From: a virus
Direction: 5' to 3' (one strand)
IMG/VR virus record: IMGVR_UViG_3300035211_000089
Span: 1 to 46,523 of that record
DNA: 46,523 bases
In this document: in pieces, positions 40,745 to 46,523 of the stretch
Position numbering within the stretch: position 1 is the first letter of the stretch
Layout of the letters: every line of letters begins with the position of its first letter
Translations under genes and position numbers: made by a program
Notes under the pieces: generated by a model
Database searches by the model: none
The model's input: only the letters and a program-made list of their open reading frames with translations
Told to the model about the DNA's origin: nothing

Positions 40745-42602
40745 GCTACTAACAGTCATCCTCTGGCTGCTCCTGGTAGCCGCGGCTCAGGGAGCGCGGA
40801 ACCTCGTTACTCTTGACTCCGGAGACCTGCCTTATACGGCCAGCTCGAACGACAGCATTGTTATCAACGGGACTCACATTACGAGCGACGGCAGCGGGAT
40901 CTACGTTCCGGATTACGTCGACTCGGTTTATTTCGATTTCGGTACCGACACGCTTGAGTTCGGCGCCAACAGCGGAGACCAGGAGTACGGGATCCGGTTC
41001 AACCGGGCTACCGATTGCATTATCAACGGCGGCACGATCATGCGAAGCATCGGACCCGGCCCGACTGATGGCTCGGACAACCGCTGCCTCTATTTCACCA
41101 GCTATACCGCCAGGATTACTTTCAACAACACCGACCTGATTATCGACGGTCACGACGCTCACGCCGTGCTTATCTACGGGCCGGTGACCGACCTGGTGTT
41201 CAACGGCGGTACCTGGCGAAGCGATTCGCAGAGCTTCACCAGTCGGCACAACTACGACGGCGCGGTCGCCTGGTTTGGGACACCGTATTCCGGCGGGCCA
41301 AGCGGCCAGTACGACTATTCGCTTTACGGGGTTACAATCGAGAACGGCCCGGCCCAGGGGGCGATCTTTATCAATGCCAAGGTCAATGTCGATAGCTGTA
41401 ACTTCAGCACCGATCATATCAACATTGGAGTTCCGACTCAGAACGCGAACCAGTACCTGATCCTGCTTGCCAAGTGCAAGGCCGGGACGCGGATCGTCAA
41501 CAACACCCTGACCAGTGGCAGCAGCCGAGGCGGCAGCCGGGGTATAATGATCGAGAACTCCAACGGCTCGAGCGGCAGTCACATCCTGGTCAGAAACAAC
41601 ACATTGGACGTTCATAACGGACCGGACGCTGAAGCTGCGCCGGGATCTCTGCGGGCGATTCGACTGCGCTCAATCGACGGTAACACCGTTAGCTGGGTCG
41701 ACATCTTCTCTAACACCGTCTACACCACGGCCGACACCAACGACGCCACCACTCATATCGGCGAGGAAGCGATTGGCCTGGATATAAAGATGTTCTCGAG
41801 CACCAGCTCGCCGGCGCATCATATTCGAGTAGACTCCAACACCGTCTATGCCCGTTGTCTCTCTCAGGGAACGCTCTCGAAAGCGGCCTCGCCGATCACC
41901 TACGGAACGGTTGACACTTCGGGGCTGTCCTTCAGCCACAACGACCTTTACTTCTGCGACCACGGTTTGCACCTGTCGGACGAGGGCAACGGTATCGCCA
42001 GCCGTGATATGCTGTATGACTCCAACACCGTAACTGTAATGGACACCACGGTAGCGACCGGCAACGACAGCCTGGTCCTCGACAGCGATATTGAGACTTG
42101 GCATATTGGCGTGTCGGGCGGCGACCAGCTCCCAACCGCCACCGGCAACGTGGCTCTGGACAATACCTACACCAACGGCGCAGCGGCCAACGATATTACC
42201 TTCAACCCAGGGGCTCCCGGGCCTGGGGATCTCACCGTCAAGCACACCCTGACCGTTTTAGTAAAGGACAGCGACAGCCTGGCTATCCCTTCAGCCGATG
42301 TTTGGGCCATTAACAACTACGGCGATACGGTTCTCACGGGACAGACCGACGGCAACGGCAAAATCGCCGGCGCCGTGACCTGGTGGTATGACCATTCGAC
42401 CGGAACAGACTCGACCGCCTTTAACGACTTCACGTTGAAAACAAGGAAGCTGACCGACAGTACCTCGACAACCGAAACGATCAACGACTCCACGCCTGAC
42501 ATTATTCTCATACTCGCGGCCTCGGAGGGTGAAGCAACTCCACCCACCCCCGGCGTTTCTCAGAAAGTCATAGTTAGCGGAAAGACACGGGTGAAACGAT
42601 GA
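40734..42602 (+). CDS. Beta-helix spike/depolymerase-like protein with signal peptide
   Basis: A 622-residue protein. Signal peptide NHKLLTVILWLLLVAAAQG, cleavage before AR. The mature chain has many short turns of Asn/Asp-Gly-Ile-Val (TDCIINGGTIMRSIGPG, VNVDSCNFSTDHINIG), the pattern of a right-handed parallel beta-helix as in tailspikes and polysaccharide lyases. A C-terminal domain (about 510-620) looks like an Ig-like or carbohydrate-binding fold. No catalytic triad can be assigned by eye. It overlaps the previous gene by 11 bp. Confidence 0.72.
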   Translation: MNHKLLTVILWLLLVAAAQGARNLVTLDSGDLPYTASSNDSIVINGTHITSDGSGIYVPDYVDSVYFDFGTDTLEFGANSGDQEYGIRFNRATDCIINGGTIMRSIGPGPTDGSDNRCLYFTSYTARITFNNTDLIIDGHDAHAVLIYGPVTDLVFNGGTWRSDSQSFTSRHNYDGAVAWFGTPYSGGPSGQYDYSLYGVTIENGPAQGAIFINAKVNVDSCNFSTDHINIGVPTQNANQYLILLAKCKAGTRIVNNTLTSGSSRGGSRGIMIENSNGSSGSHILVRNNTLDVHNGPDAEAAPGSLRAIRLRSIDGNTVSWVDIFSNTVYTTADTNDATTHIGEEAIGLDIKMFSSTSSPAHHIRVDSNTVYARCLSQGTLSKAASPITYGTVDTSGLSFSHNDLYFCDHGLHLSDEGNGIASRDMLYDSNTVTVMDTTVATGNDSLVLDSDIETWHIGVSGGDQLPTATGNVALDNTYTNGAAANDITFNPGAPGPGDLTVKHTLTVLVKDSDSLAIPSADVWAINNYGDTVLTGQTDGNGKIAGAVTWWYDHSTGTDSTAFNDFTLKTRKLTDSTSTTETINDSTPDIILILAASEGEATPPTPGVSQKVIVSGKTRVKR

Positions 42603-43516
42603 AGCAAAACGGAATCGACGGTTGGAAAGAGTACCTCTTGGGAGTGGTTCTGCTGCTCCTGCTCCTGCTGGTTTTGCACCTTATGCTCTCCGATGACGCA
42701 GCCGGCGCAGTGGGTGGAACTGATTTAAGGATCTACGACGTTTTCGAGACGGCCGACAGCGTTCATCTGGAGCACTTTCGCGACGGCACGGCCAGCGATC
42801 ATTACTGGATCGACACCAACCAGGTCGATACGACGATACCGGAAGCCAACTTGGACACGGCGCTTCATATCGTCTATGTCCAGCTAAAGATCGACGCGGG
42901 CTCAGAATGGCTGACGAGCAAGGCCTATGTTTATCCGAACTTGACCGGTGGAGACATTGATAGCATACCGGTTGACATTCGATACATGGAAGCTGATTCG
43001 ACCATGTTGATTGTAACCGTCTCGAGCAGCTCAGACACGGCCCACTACGGAGCAAATTCCTCAGTGGATACGACGCTAACCGGGGTCCTCGACTCGCTCT
43101 ACACGATCACGGTTGTAAATCAGTACGACACCGACTGGCAGGGGGCTTTCGAGTTGATCGTCGACAACCGGCCCGGGGGGGACGGCACAATCACACCACC
43201 GGGATCAGTGGACCAGGCGACTGTCTTCGTCTATTACTACCGGAACGGAGAGCCACAAAAGGGCGCCAGGCTGTCGGCCCGGTTCGACCAGGTGGCCACG
43301 GATTCGGTCACCGGCACGACGATCGGACCTTTCACGGATTGGGAGAAGACAGACACGGCCGGCTACGCGGGGCTGGTTATTCCGAAGTCCTACATCTTCA
43401 ACGACTCATCCAACGCTCTCTACGACATCATTCTGCGATTCGCCGGTAAGACTGTCGGATCCTGGTACGATTACTTCGTGCCTGATCAGGACACAGTAAG
43501 GCTGGAGATGGAGTAG
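42599..43516 (+). CDS. Membrane-anchored fibre-cluster protein
   Basis: A 305-residue protein with an N-terminal membrane anchor (GVVLLLLLLLVLHLMLS) after a short charged start; it lacks a clear signal peptidase site, so it may remain anchored. The rest is beta-rich, with DRPGGDGTITPPG linking two domains; the last resembles a carboxypeptidase-regulatory or Ig-like fold (VFVYYYRNGEPQKGARLSAR). Same operon as the fibres (ATGA overlap). Confidence 0.66.
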   Translation: MKQNGIDGWKEYLLGVVLLLLLLLVLHLMLSDDAAGAVGGTDLRIYDVFETADSVHLEHFRDGTASDHYWIDTNQVDTTIPEANLDTALHIVYVQLKIDAGSEWLTSKAYVYPNLTGGDIDSIPVDIRYMEADSTMLIVTVSSSSDTAHYGANSSVDTTLTGVLDSLYTITVVNQYDTDWQGAFELIVDNRPGGDGTITPPGSVDQATVFVYYYRNGEPQKGARLSARFDQVATDSVTGTTIGPFTDWEKTDTAGYAGLVIPKSYIFNDSSNALYDIILRFAGKTVGSWYDYFVPDQDTVRLEME

Positions 43517-43521
43517 GATCC

Positions 43522-44034
43522 ATGTTCTTTGATGACTATCTGATACCGCCGAACTTGGCCGAGCTGGGCCTTCCCAGGCGAGGCGATCACATACAGGCGG
43601 ATCTGGAAACGATCTGGGAGACGCCCTACCCAGTCATTACCAGTTATCAGCGCACCATGGCGGCCATGGGGATTGTGCCGTTCGGTGGCGGTACCAGAGA
43701 GCGCCAGGGCGAGAGGCGAGAAGGCTATATCCTGTCAGGTTATCGCGATGCAATTCTCAACGGGAACCGAAATTCGCCACATCGGTACGCCTTCGCGGTT
43801 GATCTTCAGGCCAAACGAGACCGTCAGATCGAGATAGGCCGCAAGGCCCTGACTTGCGGCTTCAGTCGAGTAGGTCTCTATGCGCAACGTGGTTTTCTGC
43901 ATCTGGACGTGGCACCGTCGAATTGGATCGCCGTCTATCATAAGGTGCGGTTCTGGGTCCAGCTCGACGGCAAGTATCATTTCTTCAGGACCTATGAGGA
44001 AGCGGCTCGATTCGCTGCTGACGTTAAATTATAG
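43522..44034 (+). CDS. M15-family peptidase endolysin
   Basis: Cuts the peptide part of the host cell wall at lysis. In the 170-residue protein SGYR (72-75), H87 and D94 (HRYAFAVD, an H-x6-D pair) and H127 with D129 (FLHLDV) are the zinc-ligand signature of the M15 D-Ala-D-Ala peptidase family. No signal peptide, so it needs the holin encoded next to reach the wall. The C-terminus (YHFFRTYEEAARFAADV) may help bind the wall. Confidence 0.86.
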   Translation: MFFDDYLIPPNLAELGLPRRGDHIQADLETIWETPYPVITSYQRTMAAMGIVPFGGGTRERQGERREGYILSGYRDAILNGNRNSPHRYAFAVDLQAKRDRQIEIGRKALTCGFSRVGLYAQRGFLHLDVAPSNWIAVYHKVRFWVQLDGKYHFFRTYEEAARFAADVKL

Positions 44035-44045
44035 GAGGACAGAGT

Positions 44046-44276
44046 ATGGAGAAGAAAGAGCTGTGGGGCGTCGGGAACACGTTCATCCTGAGCGCTCTGG
44101 CCTTGGTGCTCACGTTTATCGGCGTCATGGCCGGGAAGTTCGAGCCCAGCATGTTTACCTGGGCGATGGGCGTGGCGCTCCCGTCGTATACGGCCAAATC
44201 TATCGGTCACGCGGTGAGCAACCGTAACAATCACAGCCAGCCGCCCACTGGCGCAAACGCGAGGATCAGACAATGA
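44046..44276 (+). CDS. Holin-like two-span membrane protein
   Basis: A 76-residue protein with two hydrophobic segments (FILSALALVLTFIGVMAG and MFTWAMGVALPSYTA) and a hydrophilic tail, typical of class II holins. It follows the endolysin by 11 bp behind AGGAGG. This gives a compact endolysin-holin cassette. Confidence 0.8.
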   Translation: MEKKELWGVGNTFILSALALVLTFIGVMAGKFEPSMFTWAMGVALPSYTAKSIGHAVSNRNNHSQPPTGANARIRQ

Positions 44277-44797
44277 GGTTAGTTACAGTCACATTGTGCG
44301 TGCTGCTCTTGGCTGCGGCCGCCTTCGGCCAAGAAGCGCCACAGAAGGCTCCACTGTCAGGCGTGGTCGCGGGATCCGCGGTCGCGGCCAACGAGTTTTC
44401 GAATTGGGCGGGCGCGGTCCAGGTCGGCATTATCACGCCGATCGATCAGAGCAAAGGCGTTTCGGCCCGAACCCTCTACACCAAGGCTTCGTTCGGCCAC
44501 GACGAGTACATTGAATCGCTTCGTCTCACCGGGCTGTTGAGCTGGCATATCGGCAAAGGATGGGAATTTTATGTTCCGCTGGGCGCCGATTTCTATACCG
44601 GTGGAGCAGAAGGCGGGGTAGATGCTTTCGGTGGGCTCGGCACGATGGTCAGATTGCACACGGCGCACAACCAAGACTACCTGGTGCCGTTTTCGATAGA
44701 CGTGTTCGCAGAAGCCGAATTCTCAGATGTCGACGAGGCCAAAGACAATCTTGCCCACCTGACGTTCGGGCTCATTTTCGCCAAGCCGGTTAAGTGA
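44273..44797 (+). CDS. Small outer-membrane barrel-like protein
   Basis: A 174-residue protein with a signal peptide (TVTLCVLLLAAAAFG, cleavage before QEAP) and alternating hydrophobic strands rich in aromatics and Gly (WEFYVPLGADFYTGGAEG, PFSIDVFAEAEFSDV), ending in a strand (LTFGLIFAKPVK). It resembles a small beta-barrel of the outer membrane. The ATG overlaps the holin stop (ATGA). Roles to consider are the outer-membrane step of lysis, or receptor masking; position supports lysis. Confidence 0.62.
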   Translation: MRLVTVTLCVLLLAAAAFGQEAPQKAPLSGVVAGSAVAANEFSNWAGAVQVGIITPIDQSKGVSARTLYTKASFGHDEYIESLRLTGLLSWHIGKGWEFYVPLGADFYTGGAEGGVDAFGGLGTMVRLHTAHNQDYLVPFSIDVFAEAEFSDVDEAKDNLAHLTFGLIFAKPVK

Positions 44798-45000
44798 ATG
44801 CACAGAATTCGTGCACTCCCTGGGCTGAAAAGGGCAGATTTTCTCAAAAATAGGCAGTTTTCCACTGCCGCGAATTGACAGTAACCGGGCTTATATTGGC
44901 TCTGAAAGGTATCGTGACGTTCCTATGACGGGCCGCTCATGATGTTCAGGGTCGCTGACGATAATGTCAGTAGGGCCCACAACTCATGAGGAGGCTTGTT
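44798..45000. other. Intergenic region before the peptide-TPR pair
   Basis: Holds an imperfect palindrome TGCAC-A-GAATTC-GTGCA at about 44800, a GGCAGT/ACTGCC hairpin (44853-44869) with TATTTTT on its minus-strand side (a possible leftward terminator), and a candidate promoter: TTGACA (44875-44880) with TATATT at 44892-44897, an unusually short 11-bp spacer. The motif GCTTATATTG (44889-44898) also precedes the fibre gene at 37521-37530. Confidence 0.45.
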
Positions 45001-45249
45001 ATGGGACGCAATTCTCAACTTAGAGCCGGGTCACGCGGGAAAGTACTTGTCTTTCTACTCGCCCTGACGTTAATTGCCTGCACGATGTTCATCGGGACGC
45101 CCCAGGAGGCCGCCGCCGATGGAGGGGGGCACAACGACACACTTGCGATCAGAGACACCTTTCCCGAATTGCCGCCCCCCGGTGGGAGCCCCAGCGCGAT
45201 CCTGGACGTCGCACAGATGCTATGCGTATTCATGCTGACACTGCTGTAG
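45001..45249 (+). CDS. Small exported protein beside attP
   Basis: An 82-residue protein. ATG 45001 is chosen because AGGAGG (44989-44994) lies 6 bp upstream. Basic N-terminus (RNSQLRAGSRGK), a hydrophobic segment (VLVFLLALTLIACTMFIG), likely cleavage after EAAA, then a short hydrophilic, Pro-rich region (DTFPELPPPGGSPS) and a hydrophobic C-terminus (VAQMLCVFMLTLL). The last 28 bp overlap the TPR gene. It looks like a peptide precursor or a small secreted effector; no family recognised. Confidence 0.6.
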   Translation: MGRNSQLRAGSRGKVLVFLLALTLIACTMFIGTPQEAAADGGGHNDTLAIRDTFPELPPPGGSPSAILDVAQMLCVFMLTLL

Positions 45250-46421
45250 AGCAGGTCATTCACCGTGCCGACCTGCTCATCAAGAAGGCGGACTACCCTG
45301 GAGCGCTACGTGCGCTCCGGGGTGTTTCATTCAAGCATCTCCCGTCTCAATATAGATCACTGCTCAAATTGCTGCAGGGGATGGAGCTTTCGGGCTCGGG
45401 ACAATTTAGCAGGGCGATCCAGGAATTCCTCGAAGCGGCTGTCGGCTTTCAATCGCTCGGTGACGTCCGCGAGGCCGCAGCGATCGACGCCATGGCTTAT
45501 GCTCAATCGCAGATGGGGGAGTTTAACGCTGCCGAGAGAAATTACCTCAAAGCGATCGGAGTCTACCGAACCGCCGGCGATAGAGAACGGGAAGCAAGGG
45601 TTGCACACAATCTGGCGTATTTCTACCTGGAGAAAGGAAGCCTCGAGATGGCGCTCGATACCTACGCCGGTTACCCCCTTAGCCGTGCTGACGTAGGCGC
45701 TCCCATTTTCAACAACTATTGCCTGAATCTCTCGATCGGTTACTTGATGCAAGGGAGAATCTACTCCGCCGGACAGACGCTTACCGAGTGCGTTCCGAAT
45801 GTTGAAGGCGACACCCGCGAGCAGTGCCTCTATAACCGGATCGGCGGTCAAATTTCCCTCGCGACCGGTCATACAGAAAAGGCAATCAAGTTATTGCAGT
45901 TGGCCTGTCATATTTCTGAGCACATATCAGGCAGCCGCGACCTGTTACCGGGCTGCTACCGATGGCTGGCCGAAGCGCTCGTTCAACAGGCAATCGAAAT
46001 TCCGGCCGCAAATGATCGCTGGCTGCAGGATGCTCGAACATCTGCCTTGACAGGCCTGCGGGTAGCCATAACTCAGGCTGACCGTTGGGAAATCGGCGCC
46101 GGCAAGCGCGTCCTGGCAGTCATCGCATCCAGGCGGGGAGAGATCCGGACAGGGAAACGACTGTTCGAAGAAGCCCTGAGCCTTTTCAAGCGGCGAGGCT
46201 TTCGCTATGAGCTCGCCATGACTCAGTTCGCGGCCGCGAGATCGGGGTTGTTTTCGAATGTTGTGGCTGACGCCATGCTGATACAGGCCGAGCAATACTG
46301 CGCCCAGGAAGATGTCCAGTTTGTTCGCTCCCGTATTCACCGCATGACGTGCCTGCTTCGGGAGATTGCCGAAAGCCCTGCGGGGCTGAAAGACGTCGGC
46401 CTCTCGACCCTCAATTGCTGA
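45222..46421 (+). CDS. TPR-repeat protein beside attP
   Basis: A 399-residue cytoplasmic protein made almost wholly of TPR-like helical pairs (GDVREAAAIDAMAYAQSQMG, ERNYLKAIGVYRTAGDRERE, ARVAHNLAYFYLEKG). It has no helix-turn-helix, signal or membrane span. TPR proteins without a DNA-binding domain, such as Rap receptors, can bind small peptides. No ribosome-binding site precedes the ATG, so translation may be coupled to the overlapping exported-protein gene. Its stop lies within the integrase arm site at attP. The cargo position at the end of the genome suggests a lysogen-expressed accessory gene. Confidence 0.75.
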   Translation: MRIHADTAVEQVIHRADLLIKKADYPGALRALRGVSFKHLPSQYRSLLKLLQGMELSGSGQFSRAIQEFLEAAVGFQSLGDVREAAAIDAMAYAQSQMGEFNAAERNYLKAIGVYRTAGDREREARVAHNLAYFYLEKGSLEMALDTYAGYPLSRADVGAPIFNNYCLNLSIGYLMQGRIYSAGQTLTECVPNVEGDTREQCLYNRIGGQISLATGHTEKAIKLLQLACHISEHISGSRDLLPGCYRWLAEALVQQAIEIPAANDRWLQDARTSALTGLRVAITQADRWEIGAGKRVLAVIASRRGEIRTGKRLFEEALSLFKRRGFRYELAMTQFAAARSGLFSNVVADAMLIQAEQYCAQEDVQFVRSRIHRMTCLLREIAESPAGLKDVGLSTLNC

Positions 46422-46523
46422 AGTTTCACGTGAAAAACCGACTAAGTGCCTGTCCTGCAATCCCCCCTGTTGGACTGAAAATCCGTGTGTCCGCAGTTCA
46501 ATTCTGCGGGGCGCCACTTTTTT
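46397..46523. repeat. Right copy of the 127-bp terminal direct repeat
   Basis: Exact duplicate of bases 1-127. The last 25 bases of the TPR gene (stop at 46419-46421) run into it, so the end of that gene and the attP arm site overlap. Joining the ends here gives a 46,396-bp circle in which the TPR gene, attP and the integrase gene follow one another without a break. Confidence 0.93.

Noticed and set aside
45001-46421. A true arbitrium system
   Set aside because: The TPR protein has no helix-turn-helix, the order of genes is reversed and no short peptide motif like the known arbitrium peptides is visible; only the general peptide-receptor idea is kept as a hypothesis.
1-46523. CRISPR arrays, diversity-generating retroelement template/variable repeats, insertion sequences
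   Set aside because: No regularly spaced repeats, no reverse transcriptase and no transposase were seen in any frame.

Overview
The window looks like the complete genome of a temperate short-tailed phage (podovirus-like) in its circular form. The first 127 bases (1-127) recur exactly as the last 127 (46397-46523). This is what an assembler leaves when it closes a circle, so the unique genome would be 46,396 bp. The repeat lies in the phage attachment site. It holds the 3' half of a tRNA-Phe gene, from the GAA anticodon arm to the discriminator base, with no 5' half, as expected for attP of a phage that integrates into a host tRNA-Phe gene. Lipoprotein and Sec signal peptides, a probable outer-membrane barrel and a holin/M15 endolysin cassette point to a Gram-negative host. 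The Asp/Ser/Thr-rich secreted proteins and strong Shine-Dalgarno use would fit an uncultured FCB-group lineage, but that is a guess.

Layout. 1-520: attP with arm-type repeats and a parS-like palindrome. 521-2470 (minus): lysogeny operon of XRE repressor, lipoprotein and tyrosine integrase. 2461-2633: divergent promoters with two copies of a dyad operator. 2634-13138 (plus): early genes. These include a HTH protein, many small proteins, a recombination cassette (YqaJ exonuclease, DEDDh exonuclease, RecT annealase), a replication-initiator-like gene with iteron-like repeats inside it, a RusA resolvase and a Gp37/Gp68 (DUF5131) protein. 13198-18467: terminase subunits, small unknowns and a phage GroES. 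18440-18682: two promoter-like elements sharing a 19-bp repeat, with a strong terminator between them. 18683-37197: portal, scaffold, SU10-type capsid protein, a glycosyltransferase, connector/tail proteins and a 2338-residue polyvalent protein with a metallopeptidase motif. 37237-44797: fibre/spike proteins, M15 endolysin, holin and a beta-barrel candidate. 45001-46421: a small exported protein overlapping a TPR protein, beside attP.

How it works. In the lysogen the repressor would bind the paired operators, shut the rightward early promoter and drive its own probably leaderless mRNA, which also carries the lipoprotein and integrase. On induction the early operon supplies recombination and replication functions. 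Terminase and head genes follow, and the structural block from the portal onward has its own promoter.

Most unusual points: (i) at least six genes in the structural and lysis region, two of them in the head-tail connector block, begin with convincing Sec signal peptides; (ii) a small secreted protein is paired with a TPR protein at the attP edge; (iii) a 14/16 match to the chromosomal parS site lies inside attP; (iv) a phage GroES; (v) a small gene is nested in another frame of the giant polyvalent protein; (vi) iteron-like repeats lie inside the replication gene, as in lambda O.
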